A stretch of DNA of 64,000 nucleotides from Kumtagia ephedrae (lineage in GTDB: Bacteria; Pseudomonadota; Alphaproteobacteria; Rhizobiales; Rhizobiaceae): contig NZ_PXYK01000015.1 in NCBI RefSeq assembly GCF_003012745.1, forward strand, positions 62,001-126,000, in the 5' to 3' direction. Numbering within the stretch: the stretch's first letter is position 1; each line of letters starts with the position of its first letter. This document shows positions 9,021 to 17,798 of this stretch, piece by piece. Made by a program: the position numbers and the translations under genes. The notes beneath the pieces were generated by a model, which saw only the letters and a program-made list of their open reading frames with translations, was not told the DNA's origin and searched no databases.

Positions 9021-10190
9021 ATGCGCATCAAGAAGACACAGGCCTGGTGGGTACGCATCCCCATAGAAGCCGCGCGCCAGCACCGCAGCGACTTCGGCCA
9101 GGTCCGGACCTTCGACGCGGCGATCCTGCGCATCGAAACCGAGGACGGCCTGGTGGGCTGGGGAGAAGGCAAGAACGCCGCCGGCAGCGCCGGCTCCTAC
9201 GGCGCTCTGGTGCACATGCTCAACCATGAGATCGGGCCGATGCTGGTCGGCCGCAACGCCGGCGACATCGGACCGATCTGGGACATGCTCTACAACGGCA
9301 GCCGCGCCGAGACGGCGGCCAGGCAGGGCCACGCCATGCCGCAGATCGCGCGGCGCGGCATGACGATCGCCGCCATCAGCGCCATCGACATCGCGCTGTG
9401 GGACATTCTGGGAAAACATCTCGGCCAGCCCGTGTGGCAGCTCCTCGGCGGCCGCAAGGCCGACCGGCTGCCGGCCTATGCGTCGGGCGGCTGGGCGCCG
9501 GCCGAGGCGATCGGAGAGCAACTCAAATCCTACATCGACGCCGGCGGGTTCGGGGCGGTGAAGATGCGGGTGGGGGCGATGGACGGCGCGCCGCACATTT
9601 CCGCGGCGCGCGTCCGCGCCGCCCGGCAGGCGCTCGGCGACGGCGTCGACATCATGGTCGACGCGCACGGCACCTATACGGTGGCCGAGGCGAGGCGCTT
9701 CGTCGCGCTGATTTCCGACTGCAACCTCGCCTGGTTCGAGGAGCCGGTGATCGCCGACGACAAGGCGGGCATGGCGGAGGTGCGGGCCGCCGGCCCGGTG
9801 CCGATCGCCGCCGGCGAGAGCGAGGCCACCCGCTGGGATTTCCGCGATCTCGCCGTGCTCAAGGCCGCCGACATCTTCCAGCCCGACCCGGCCTTCTGCG
9901 GCGGCATCAGCGAGGCAATGAAGATCGGGGCATTGGCGAGTGCCTTCAACCTGCGTTTCGCACCGCATCTGTGGGCCGGCGCGCCTTGCTTTTTCGCCGG
10001 GCTGCATCTATGCGCGGCCTCGCCGGCGAGCTTCACCGTCGAATATTCGCTCGGCGCCAACCCGATGATCCACGACCTCGTCGAGGAGATGGTCGAGGCG
10101 AAGGACGGAATGGTCGCCATTCCGGACAAGCCGGGGCTCGGGTTCACCGTGTCGGAGAAATTCCTGGAGGCGCACGCCCAGCGCGGCTGA
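9021..10190 (+). CDS. mandelate racemase / muconate lactonizing family enzyme (sugar-acid dehydratase-like)
   Basis: Enolase-superfamily enzyme, 389 residues from ATG 9021 (MRIKKTQAWWVRIP). The N-terminal capping domain is followed by a barrel with the K-x-R pair (AVKMRVG), metal ligands VDAHGT, FEEPV and AGESE, and a late His in RFAPHLW that would act as general base or acid. This arrangement fits acid-sugar dehydratases, but racemases and lactonizing enzymes share it. It lies 81 nt after the isomerase and 5 nt before the GntR gene. The start at 9021 is preferred over an upstream in-frame codon because the family begins there. Confidence 0.9.
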   Translation: MRIKKTQAWWVRIPIEAARQHRSDFGQVRTFDAAILRIETEDGLVGWGEGKNAAGSAGSYGALVHMLNHEIGPMLVGRNAGDIGPIWDMLYNGSRAETAARQGHAMPQIARRGMTIAAISAIDIALWDILGKHLGQPVWQLLGGRKADRLPAYASGGWAPAEAIGEQLKSYIDAGGFGAVKMRVGAMDGAPHISAARVRAARQALGDGVDIMVDAHGTYTVAEARRFVALISDCNLAWFEEPVIADDKAGMAEVRAAGPVPIAAGESEATRWDFRDLAVLKAADIFQPDPAFCGGISEAMKIGALASAFNLRFAPHLWAGAPCFFAGLHLCAASPASFTVEYSLGANPMIHDLVEEMVEAKDGMVAIPDKPGLGFTVSEKFLEAHAQRG

Positions 10191-10195
10191 TCGAA

Positions 10196-10906
10196 ATGAA
10201 GGAAAAGGATCTCCTCGCGGAACTGGCCGCCTACCTCTACAGCTATTCCAACGCCGACACCGGCCGCACGCCCTCGGAGCGCGAGCTGGCCGAGCATTTT
10301 TGCGTGAGCCGCGGCCAGATCCGCGAGACGCTGGCCGTGCTGGAGGCGATGCGCATCGTCGAGCGGCGGGCCAAGTCCGGCATCTATCTCACCACCAACC
10401 AGGCGAGCGTCGAGGCGATGGCGCTGTTCGCCAAGGCCGGCGTGCCGCTCGATCCGATCCAGATCTACGAGACGGTCGAACTGCGCAAGATCCACGAGAT
10501 CAAGGCGGCGGAGCTGGCCTGCAGCAGGGCCACAGAGGAGAATTTCGAGCGGTTGCGCGAAATTCTCGCCGCCTCCGAGGCTCGGCTGGCGGCGGGCGAG
10601 GCGCTGGCGCGCGAGGACCGGGATTTCCATCTGGAGATCGTGAGGGCAACGCAGAACAGCGTCTTCCACAAGGTCTGCAGCGTCTACTACCTGATGGGCG
10701 AGCACCGGCTGCCGGTCTATTTCAAGGATCCCGAGCGCGGCCGGCGCTCGCATGCCGAGCACCTGCAGATCTTCGACGCGCTGCTGCGCCGCGACGGCAA
10801 TCTGGCGCAAGCGCTGATGAGCGCGCATCTGCAGGGCGCGGAAAGCTACTGGAAGGGCCTGATCAGCGGCACCGCAGAGCCGATCAAGACGCCGGAAACG
10901 GTGTGA
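10196..10906 (+). CDS. FadR-type GntR transcriptional regulator (FCD domain)
   Basis: A 236-residue regulator: winged helix at residues about 5-70 (TPSERELAEHFCVSRGQIRE) followed by an all-helical FCD ligand domain with candidate metal ligands (DRDFHLEIV and later His residues in HAEHLQIFD and SAHLQG). The start lies 5 nt after the stop of the dehydratase gene, with only a poor ribosome site, suggesting translational coupling. It is likely the pathway-specific repressor acting at the 7955-7965 palindrome, released by a sugar acid. Confidence 0.92.
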   Translation: MKEKDLLAELAAYLYSYSNADTGRTPSERELAEHFCVSRGQIRETLAVLEAMRIVERRAKSGIYLTTNQASVEAMALFAKAGVPLDPIQIYETVELRKIHEIKAAELACSRATEENFERLREILAASEARLAAGEALAREDRDFHLEIVRATQNSVFHKVCSVYYLMGEHRLPVYFKDPERGRRSHAEHLQIFDALLRRDGNLAQALMSAHLQGAESYWKGLISGTAEPIKTPETV

Positions 10907-10960
10907 TGTGCCGGCTGGGGCACTTGCACATGAAACACGCTGCGAAACCGAGCCGCCTCT

Positions 10961-11103
10961 TACCTCCACGCCCAACCCCTCCCCACAAGGCGGACGGGGA
11001 CCTTGCGGCCGCTGTGCCGGCCAGAACGGTCAACGATTGGCGCCTGGTTGAGACGAAAGCCGGCCCCCCTCGCCCTTGTGAGGAGGGGTCAGGGGTGGGA
11101 GTA
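10961..11103. repeat. 143-bp palindromic intergenic repeat, family A, copy 1
   Basis: Begins TACCTCCACGCCCAACCCCT and ends with the inverse (AGGGGTGGGAGTA). Between the ends are CCTTGCGGCCGC and a CAACGATTGGCG core. The same element, equal in length and end sequence, recurs at 53726-53868. The rest of the 10907-11264 gap has no ORF or recognisable signal. Confidence 0.85.
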
Positions 11104-11264
11104 GCCGTCGCCCTGGCGAGCCGGCCGGCCGATGTGAGGGTCTTGTCCATGCGTCGTTCGGAGCTCGCCCGGGCCGCTCTTGTCCTCCGCTTTCTCGGGC
11201 CTGACGAGCCTCGAAAGACGCACCTCTTCGCGCGTCGGGCGCTCCCAGTCGCGAGCAGCCGGCC

Positions 11265-12239
11265 ATGGCGGTGATCCTGTCCACCCATGCGCTGCATCCG
11301 CGCGCCACCGCCATGCTGGAGCGGGCGGGCGAACTCAGGATCGCCTCTGCGCTCGATACCGACACGCTCGTCCGGGAAACGCGCGACGCGGCCGTGATCA
11401 TCGTCAGGGCGCCGCTTCCGTCCGAAATCTTCGTCGGCACGCATGGTATCCGCGCCGCGATCCGCCACGGCGCCGGGCTCGACATGATCCCGGTTGAGGC
11501 CGCCACGGAGGCGGGCGTGCTGGTCGCCAACGTGCCCGGCGTCAACGCCCGCTCGGTCGCCGAGCATGTGCTGTTCGTCACCCTGGCGCTGCTGCGGCGT
11601 TTTCGCGCCATCGACCGCGATCTCCGCGACGGCGGCTGGCTTGCCGGCCGCGATCATGCCAACGCGGCGCGCGAGCTTGCCGGACGGACGATCGGCATCG
11701 TCGGCATGGGCGCGGTCGGGCGGCAGGTCGCGGCGATCGCGCATCACGGCTTCGGCCTTGCCGTGCTCGGCAACAGCCGCAGCGGCGCCGGTTTTCCCGA
11801 TTTTGTGCGCCCCGTCGGGATCGACGAACTGGTGGTGCAGAGCGACATCGTCGTGCTTGCCTGCCCACTGACGCCGGAGACGACCGGACTGATGAGCCGC
11901 CGGCGCATTTTTTCCATGCGGCGGGACGCCATCCTGGTGAACGTGTCGCGCGGGGCGGTCGTCGACGACGAGGCACTGATCGCGGCGCTGCGCGAGGGCC
12001 GGCTCGCCGGAGCGGCGCTCGACGTGTTCAAGACCCAGCCGCTGCCCGCCGACCACCCTTACCTCGGCTTCGACAATGTGATCGTCACACCGCACCTGGC
12101 GGGGATCACCGAGGAGAGCATGATGGCGATGGGCGTCGGCGCGGCAGAGGAGGCGGTGCGGGTGCTGTCCGGCGCGCTGCCGGTCAACCTGCGCAATCCC
12201 GAGGTTTTGGAGCGCTACCGGACCCGGTTTCCCGTCTAG
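11265..12239 (+). CDS. D-2-hydroxyacid dehydrogenase family protein
   Basis: NAD-dependent D-isomer 2-hydroxyacid dehydrogenase, 324 residues. The nucleotide-binding loop GMGAVG is near residue 149; the catalytic Arg is in NVSRGAVVDD and the catalytic His in TPHLAG. The Glu normally found in the D-V-F-x-x-E-P motif is Gln258 (DVFKTQPL), which would weaken the His-Glu relay if the alignment is right. The ribosome site before the ATG is weak. A family A repeat separates it from the GntR gene, so it may be transcribed separately, but it fits reduction of a keto acid in the neighbouring sugar-acid pathway. Confidence 0.88.
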   Translation: MAVILSTHALHPRATAMLERAGELRIASALDTDTLVRETRDAAVIIVRAPLPSEIFVGTHGIRAAIRHGAGLDMIPVEAATEAGVLVANVPGVNARSVAEHVLFVTLALLRRFRAIDRDLRDGGWLAGRDHANAARELAGRTIGIVGMGAVGRQVAAIAHHGFGLAVLGNSRSGAGFPDFVRPVGIDELVVQSDIVVLACPLTPETTGLMSRRRIFSMRRDAILVNVSRGAVVDDEALIAALREGRLAGAALDVFKTQPLPADHPYLGFDNVIVTPHLAGITEESMMAMGVGAAEEAVRVLSGALPVNLRNPEVLERYRTRFPV

Positions 12240-12333
12240 CCAGCCGCCGGCATAACCTCTCCGGCGTGCCGACCGACGAGCCGCGCCAGGCTAACCGGGA
12301 CGGCGGGGGCGGGACCGGGTCAGATGATGGCCG

Positions 12334-13869
12334 TTACGGCCGGTCCGTCCATCCCGCGGCGAAGGTCTCGGCGATCGCCAGCACCGCCGCATGCACCGGG
12401 CCGGATGGGATCGTCGGAATCACCGAGGCGTCGACCACGGAGAGATTGTCGAGCCCGCTGAGCTTCAGCCCCGGGTCGACCACAGCTCCTGTGTCGGCAC
12501 CCATGCGGCACGTCCCGACGGGATGGTGATGAGTGATCGCCGCCTTCGCAATGAACGCATCGATCTCGGCGGCGGTCCGTACACCCGGCCCGGGAAGCAG
12601 CTCGTCGGCTTTCCAGCCCTCGAGCGCCGGCGCCGATCCGACTTCCCGGGCGACCTCGAAGGCACGGCGGAAGGTCAGGCGGTCGTGCTCGGTCCGCATA
12701 TAGGCCGGGTCGATGAGCGGCCGGTCGGAAAGTTCCGGCCCGCCGATCGCCAGAAAGCCGCGGCTGGTCGGATGGGTGACGCCGAACAGCAGGGTGTAGG
12801 CGAAGCCCGGCGCGATCGGCGCGAAGCTCTCGGAGACGGAAGGGCCGGTGACGCAGCCGAGCACGATGTCGGGCGCGCCGTCCGGCCGCGTGACGTCGGC
12901 GGCGTTGAGATACATCAGCGATTCGGAATGCTGCAGCCTCGTCGGCGGCACCGGCCGGCTCGAGCGGTAGACGTTGCCGGCGCCGAGCAGATGGTCGTGC
13001 AGGTTGCGGCCGACCTCGGGGACCGCCAGCCGGCAGGCGACGCCGGCCCGCCGCAACGTCTCGGGATCGCCGATCCCGGACCGCTGCAGCAGCAGCGGCG
13101 AGCCGATGGCACCGGCGCAAAGCACGATCTCGCCGCCCGATACGATCTCGCCGACGCCGGCGCGGGTGACGGCGACGCCGGCGGCGCGATCGCCCTCCAG
13201 CACCAGGCGGTGCACCAGCAGGCCGGTCAGGATGGCGAGGTTGGGCCGGGCGCGCACGGCGGCGGTCAGATAGGCGTCGGCGGCGCTGACACGGCGGCCG
13301 TCGCGGATGGTGAGCGCATTCGGCGCGGTGCCGTTGAGGCGCCGGCCGTTGTGGTCGCCGAGCGACGGCACGCCACGCTGCAATCCGGCTTCCATATAGG
13401 CGCGCACCACCGGATTGACCTCTTCACCGGGCAGCCAGACGGGAAGCGGGCCGTCGCCGCCATGCAGCTCGGAGCCGCCGCCGGAAAAGCGCTCGCTCCG
13501 CCGGAAAGCCGGCAGCAGCCTGTCATAGGACCAGTTGCGCGTGCCGGTCGCCTCCGCCCAGGCCTCGAAATCGTCGGGGTGGCCGCGCACATGCGCCATG
13601 GCATGCAGGCAGCTCGACCCGCCGACGACGCGGCCGCGCGGCCAGGCATGGACGCGGCCGGCCGTGCCGCCCTGCGGCACCGTCTCATAGGCCCAGTCGT
13701 AGTCGCGGCCCTGGATGAACGGCCACATGGACGGTTGGGCGATGTCCGGGTCCGTCGGCTCGAGGCCGGCCTCGATCAGCGCCACGCGGCGGTCGGGATT
13801 CTCGCTCAGCCGCGCCGCCAGCACGGACCCAGCCGATCCCCCGCCGATGATGACTACGTCGAACCGCAT
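12334..13869 (-). CDS. GMC family FAD-dependent oxidoreductase (choline dehydrogenase-like)
   Basis: A 511-residue GMC oxidoreductase that oxidises an alcohol group. The FAD loop GGGSAGSVLAARL is at residues 9-21, followed by the RGRVVGGSSCLHAM signature and the second signature GAIGSPLLLQRSGIG. The active-site His pair lies in HHHPVGTCRMG and near the C-terminus IPSGPVHAAV, where the usual Asn/His is partly altered. The frame is open further upstream but residues before MRFDVVIIGG look non-coding, so the start is set at 13869. It faces the hydroxyacid dehydrogenase gene and may serve the same catabolic island; choline as substrate is not supported by context. Confidence 0.9.
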   Translation of the reverse strand: MRFDVVIIGGGSAGSVLAARLSENPDRRVALIEAGLEPTDPDIAQPSMWPFIQGRDYDWAYETVPQGGTAGRVHAWPRGRVVGGSSCLHAMAHVRGHPDDFEAWAEATGTRNWSYDRLLPAFRRSERFSGGGSELHGGDGPLPVWLPGEEVNPVVRAYMEAGLQRGVPSLGDHNGRRLNGTAPNALTIRDGRRVSAADAYLTAAVRARPNLAILTGLLVHRLVLEGDRAAGVAVTRAGVGEIVSGGEIVLCAGAIGSPLLLQRSGIGDPETLRRAGVACRLAVPEVGRNLHDHLLGAGNVYRSSRPVPPTRLQHSESLMYLNAADVTRPDGAPDIVLGCVTGPSVSESFAPIAPGFAYTLLFGVTHPTSRGFLAIGGPELSDRPLIDPAYMRTEHDRLTFRRAFEVAREVGSAPALEGWKADELLPGPGVRTAAEIDAFIAKAAITHHHPVGTCRMGADTGAVVDPGLKLSGLDNLSVVDASVIPTIPSGPVHAAVLAIAETFAAGWTDRP

Positions 13870-14088
13870 GCCGCATGCCCCGTCTACTGATTCCAGGGCA
13901 TTGTTAGAGCCTGCCCGGCCGAAGCGCCATGCGCCATCGCGTCGGCATCGAAGCAAGGTCGCGGAATGCGGCGCAGACGCGGAGTCTCGGAGCCGGGGCG
14001 CCCGGCGAAGCAAGTCGCAGGACCCATCGATCGGGGCTCGCTGCCCTCCCGCCTTGCGCCTTGACACGCCAACGGCCGCGACTTAATC

Positions 14089-14101
14089 TTGACATTGTCA
14101 A
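14089..14101. promoter_or_regulatory. perfect dyad TTGACATTGTCAA before the DUF2214 gene
   Basis: TTGACA-T-TGTCAA lies 15 nt before the ATG of the DUF2214 gene. A separate TTGACA at 14061-14066 followed 16 nt later by TTAATC (14083-14088) could be the promoter, placing the dyad in the downstream operator position. No regulator gene is adjacent. Confidence 0.4.
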
Positions 14102-14116
14102 CATACGGAGCGCGCC

Positions 14117-14566
14117 ATGGACGACCTGCTGCTCGACCTCGTCCTGGCGATCGCCCATCATTTCCTGGCGTTCCTGCTCGCCGCGCTCATCGCCGTCGAG
14201 TTGGCGCTTGTCCGGCCCGGTCTGGGAACGGTTGATCTTGCGCGCCTCGGCCGTGTCGATTCGGCCTATGGCGGCGTCGCCATGCTGCTGATCCTGGTGG
14301 GCATCGGCCGCGTCGTCTGGGGGCTGAAGGGCTGGGAGTACTACGTCTACTACCCAGTCTTCTGGATGAAGATGGCGGCCTTCGTGGCGATCGGGCTATT
14401 GTCCATAGGGCCGACGCGCCACATCGTCGCCTGGCGCCGCGCCGGCCTGGCCACGGTGCCCGACGCCGAGGTCTCGCGCCTGCGCGGCTGGCTCAAGGCC
14501 GAGGCGGCATTCCTGGCGCTGGTGCTGGTGTTCGCCGCGTCGATGGCGCGCGGTGTGGGCTACTGA
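14117..14566 (+). CDS. DUF2214 family integral membrane protein
   Basis: A 149-residue membrane protein with four hydrophobic segments (about residues 5-30, 52-72, 80-102 and 128-146) and a conserved early His pair (AIAHHFLAF), matching my recollection of DUF2214. Biochemical role unknown. The start codon ATG is in GCGCGCCATGG with no strong ribosome site. Its stop overlaps by 7 nt with the end of the convergent nth gene. Confidence 0.8.
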   Translation: MDDLLLDLVLAIAHHFLAFLLAALIAVELALVRPGLGTVDLARLGRVDSAYGGVAMLLILVGIGRVVWGLKGWEYYVYYPVFWMKMAAFVAIGLLSIGPTRHIVAWRRAGLATVPDAEVSRLRGWLKAEAAFLALVLVFAASMARGVGY

Positions 14567-15339
14567 GCGGCTTGCAACCCGCCGGTCGCCCCGATCTCGA
14601 CCAGCGGTGCGGGCACCGACGTCGTCTTCTCCGGTGATTTGCACAGATCGGCGATCACGCAGCGCGGGCAATCGGGTTTGCGCGCCTTGCAGACATAGCG
14701 GCCGTGCAGGATCAGCCAGTGATGGGCATGGCGCATGTATTGCGGCGGGATGATTTTCACCAGCCCGGTCTCGACCTGCTCCGGCGTCTTGCCGGGCGCC
14801 AGCAGGATGCGGTTGCCGATGCGGAAGATATGCGTGTCGACCGCCATGGTCGGCTGGCCGAAGGCCATGTTGAGCACGACGTTCGCCGTCTTGCGGCCGA
14901 CGCCGGGCAGCGCCGTTAGCGCCTCGCGGTCGTCCGGCACGGCGCCGCCATGGTCGCGGACCAGCGCCTGCGACAGCGCGATCACGTTCCTGGCCTTGCC
15001 GCGCCACAGGCCGATGGTGCGAATGTACCGTCCTACCTCCTCCTCGCCTAGCGCCACCATCTGTTCCGGCGTGTCGGCCACCGCGAACAAGGGCCGCGTC
15101 GCCTTGTTGACGCCGGCATCCGTCGCCTGCGCCGACAGCACCACGGCTACCAGCAGCGTGAAGGCGTTGACGTGCTCGAGTTCGCCCTTCGGCTCCGGCC
15201 GCTGCACCGAAAAGCGGCGGAATATCTCGTGCACCTCCTCCGGCCGGTAAGCCGGGCGAGCCCGCATCGGCCGGGACTTTGCCTTCGCCGGGCCGACCGC
15301 CGGACGCGCTGCGGCGCTTTTTGCCTTGGGGTTTTTCAT
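14560..15339 (-). CDS. nth: endonuclease III (DNA glycosylase/AP lyase)
   Basis: Base-excision repair enzyme removing oxidised pyrimidines. Helix-hairpin-helix LPGVGRKTANVV with catalytic Lys150, catalytic Asp168 in AVDTHIF, and a C-terminal [4Fe-4S] ligand set C-x6-C-x2-C-x5-C. A Lys/Ala/Arg-rich N-terminal extension of about 30 residues precedes the conserved domain, giving 259 residues against about 211 in E. coli; such extensions are common in rhizobia. The start at 15339 is the ATG before that extension. It is divergent from the DUF2244 gene with only 22 nt between the starts. Confidence 0.95.
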   Translation of the reverse strand: MKNPKAKSAAARPAVGPAKAKSRPMRARPAYRPEEVHEIFRRFSVQRPEPKGELEHVNAFTLLVAVVLSAQATDAGVNKATRPLFAVADTPEQMVALGEEEVGRYIRTIGLWRGKARNVIALSQALVRDHGGAVPDDREALTALPGVGRKTANVVLNMAFGQPTMAVDTHIFRIGNRILLAPGKTPEQVETGLVKIIPPQYMRHAHHWLILHGRYVCKARKPDCPRCVIADLCKSPEKTTSVPAPLVEIGATGGLQAAQ

Positions 15340-15361
15340 GCGACCTCTATAATTGCGGGCG

Positions 15362-15856
15362 ATGGACGACACAAACGCCATGCGGGATGCCGACGAGCCG
15401 TTCTTCCGGGCGCTGCTCACGCCGCACCGGTCGCTCGGGCGCACCGGCTTCGCGATCCTCATGGGCGCGCTGCTGTTCGGCTGGCTGGTCACCGGCGCCT
15501 TCTTCCTGTCGAAGGGCGCCTGGCCGGTGTTCGGCTTCTTCGGCCTCGACGTGCTGCTGGTCTATATCGCCTTCCGCATGAACTATCGCGCCGCCCGCGC
15601 CCGCGAGGAGGTGTCGGTGTCGCGCACCCGCCTCGACATCAGGAAGACCGCGCCCTCGGGACGCAGCGAAGCGCACCGCTTCAACCCGTTCTGGGCCCGC
15701 TTCGCGGTTGCCCGCCACCAGGAGATCGGCATCACCGGCATGGCCGTGGAGGGACAGGGCAAGAGCGTGCCTATCGGCTCCTTCCTCAACCCCGACGACC
15801 GCGAGAGCTTTGCCGCGGCGTTTTCGCGGGCGCTGGCGACCGCCAAGGCGCGCTAG
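15362..15856 (+). CDS. DUF2244 domain membrane protein
   Basis: A 164-residue protein with two closely spaced transmembrane helices (about residues 28-70) and a soluble C-terminal domain of basic beta-rich character (SVSRTRLDIRKTAPSG, then PIGSFLNPDDRESF). This matches DUF2244, a family widespread in Alphaproteobacteria whose function is not established. It starts 22 nt from the divergent nth start, so the two promoters must overlap. The ATG at 15362 is preferred; a start 3 codons upstream is possible. Confidence 0.82.
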   Translation: MDDTNAMRDADEPFFRALLTPHRSLGRTGFAILMGALLFGWLVTGAFFLSKGAWPVFGFFGLDVLLVYIAFRMNYRAARAREEVSVSRTRLDIRKTAPSGRSEAHRFNPFWARFAVARHQEIGITGMAVEGQGKSVPIGSFLNPDDRESFAAAFSRALATAKAR

Positions 15857-15882
15857 TCACGGCGCGGCCTTCCATAACGACG

Positions 15883-16698
15883 TCAGAACTCGAACCGCAG
15901 CAGCCGGCCGATTTTCTTCAGGGGCGGGATGAGGTTCCAAACGCCGATGAACAGGCGCGCACCCAGCGTCATGCGCCTGACATGCTCGGTCTCGTAGGGA
16001 GCGATCTCCTCGACAAGCTTCAGCCCTGGGACCGCCTTCTCCAGATCGTGTGGATCGTTGATCGCCCAGAGCAATTTCGCGCCGGTCGCCCTTACCGACG
16101 GGGTCATCGCCACGATCTTCAGGCCGAGGCTGCTGTAGGCGTCGCAGACGATCTCGCCGCGGTCGAAATGCCGGACGAGGCGGGCGAACAGCTTCGGTCC
16201 CTCATCGGCCGGAAGATAGGGTGTCAGCCCCTCCGCCGCGATCATCGCCGGGCGATCCGCCGGCACGGTCTCCAGCCATTGCGGATCGGTCACCGACGAT
16301 GCGACAAGGCGACAGTTTTCGCGGTCCGGGTAGAGCCTCCCGCGAAGTGCGATCACCTCGGGATAATCGACGTCGTGCCATGCAACGCCGGCCGGCGGAT
16401 TCACGCGGAACACCCTGCTGTCGAGCCCGCAGCCCAGATGCAGGACCACGGCATCCGGATGCCGTGCGATGAAGGCGCGCACCCGGTCGTCGATCGCCTT
16501 TGCCCGGATCGCCAGGCCGACGCCGAGATTCCTGTCGACCTTCAGCCGCCCGAAATCATAGTCGATCTTGCCGACAGCCTCGGCGGCGAACCAGTCCTTG
16601 AGCAGCGAATCCGGCAGCCGGCTCTCCAGCGCCTTGCCGCAGAGCGTGATCAGCAGAGTTTCCTTCTCCCTGGTGAGATGCGCTTTTTCGCCCGGCAT
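15883..16698 (-). CDS. class I SAM-dependent methyltransferase (leucine carboxyl methyltransferase-like family)
   Basis: A 271-residue methyltransferase resembling the LCMT/PPM1-like bacterial family: VVLHLGCGLDSRVFRV is the SAM-binding motif I, followed by HDVDYPEVI and AEGLTPYLPADE. The ribosome site GGAGGGAGGAAG just before the ATG at 16698 fixes the start. Substrate unknown; relatives act on small carboxylates or polyketides. It is divergent from the AraC-MGMT gene, whose start lies 110 nt away. Confidence 0.85.
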   Translation of the reverse strand: MPGEKAHLTREKETLLITLCGKALESRLPDSLLKDWFAAEAVGKIDYDFGRLKVDRNLGVGLAIRAKAIDDRVRAFIARHPDAVVLHLGCGLDSRVFRVNPPAGVAWHDVDYPEVIALRGRLYPDRENCRLVASSVTDPQWLETVPADRPAMIAAEGLTPYLPADEGPKLFARLVRHFDRGEIVCDAYSSLGLKIVAMTPSVRATGAKLLWAINDPHDLEKAVPGLKLVEEIAPYETEHVRRMTLGARLFIGVWNLIPPLKKIGRLLRFEF

Positions 16699-16808
16699 CT
16701 TCCTCCCTCCGGTGTGCAGCCCTATCTGGGTCCAGCGTCCCGCAAGGCAAGTTTCGGGTGGTTTCACGCCTCCGCTGGCCCGATATTCGGGGCCAAGGAG
16801 ACATTGCC

Positions 16809-17723
16809 ATGAACGCTCTTATGTCTATGAATTCGCCGATGCCGACGAAACCGATGCCGATCCTGCAGAAGGATATCACGCCCACCGACGGCGACTACGA
16901 GATCGTGCGCCGCGCCATCGAGAAGATCAGCCTCGACTATCGCGACCAGCCGTCGCTGGAGGAACTGGCCGCCGATGTCGGCGAGACGCCGACCGGGCTG
17001 CAGAAGCTGTTCACGCGCTGGGCCGGCCTGTCGCCGAAGGCTTTTCTCCAGGCCGTCACGCTCGACCATGCGCGAAGACTGCTCGACCAGGGCATGCCGC
17101 TGCTGGAAACCTCGTTCGAGCTCGGCATGTCCGGTCCCGGCCGCCTGCACGACCTCTTCGTCACCCATGAGGCGATGTCGCCGGGCGACTACAAGACGCG
17201 CGGCGCCGGCCTGACCATCCGCTACGGCTATCACATCTCGCCCTTCGGCATCGCGCTGGTGATGGTCACCGACCGCGGGCTTGCCGGCCTCGCCTTCTGC
17301 GATCCGGGCGAGGAGCGCGACGCCTTCGCCGACATGTCCGGCCGCTGGCCGAACGCGTCCTACGTCGAGGACATCGGCGCCACCGCGCCCTATGCGGCAC
17401 GCATCTTCGACCCAGCCAACTGGCGGTCCGACCAGCCGCTGCGCGTGGTGCTGATCGGCTCCGATTTCCAGGTGCGGGTGTGGGAGGCGCTGCTGAAGAT
17501 CCCGATGGGCCGCGCCCGCAACTACTCGTCCATCGCCGCCGAGATCGGCGCGCCCGCGGCGAGCCGCGCCGTCGGCGCCGCGGTCGGCGCCAACCCGGTG
17601 TCCTTCGTCGTGCCCTGCCACCGCGCGCTCGGCAAGTCCGGAGCGCTCACCGGCTATCACTGGGGTCTCACCCGCAAGCGGGCGATCCTCGGCTGGGAAG
17701 CGGGCAAGCTGGCCTGCGGATGA
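16809..17723 (+). CDS. AraC-type HTH fused to O6-methylguanine-DNA methyltransferase (Ada-like, no zinc domain)
   Basis: A 304-residue Ada-like repair protein. Residues about 20-120 are an AraC helix-turn-helix pair (SLEELAADVGETPTGLQKLF); the C-terminal part is MGMT with acceptor Cys270 in VVPCHRALG. The N-terminal zinc phosphotriester domain of E. coli Ada is absent, so it should repair O6-alkylguanine or O4-alkylthymine but cannot be activated by the classic Ada Cys. AAGGAG lies 8 nt before the ATG. Whether the HTH still regulates transcription is unknown. Confidence 0.92.
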   Translation: MNALMSMNSPMPTKPMPILQKDITPTDGDYEIVRRAIEKISLDYRDQPSLEELAADVGETPTGLQKLFTRWAGLSPKAFLQAVTLDHARRLLDQGMPLLETSFELGMSGPGRLHDLFVTHEAMSPGDYKTRGAGLTIRYGYHISPFGIALVMVTDRGLAGLAFCDPGEERDAFADMSGRWPNASYVEDIGATAPYAARIFDPANWRSDQPLRVVLIGSDFQVRVWEALLKIPMGRARNYSSIAAEIGAPAASRAVGAAVGANPVSFVVPCHRALGKSGALTGYHWGLTRKRAILGWEAGKLACG

Positions 17724-17798
17724 ATGGCCCACCGGGGCAATTCGCGAGGCCGGACAAGCGGGGTGAGCCTGCCGATAGGGCAGCCCGCCGAGGGCGCC

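Noticed and set aside
7932-10007. 691-codon minus-strand open frame opposite the isomerase and dehydratase genes
   Set aside because: The plus-strand genes have intact motifs and starts; this frame has none.
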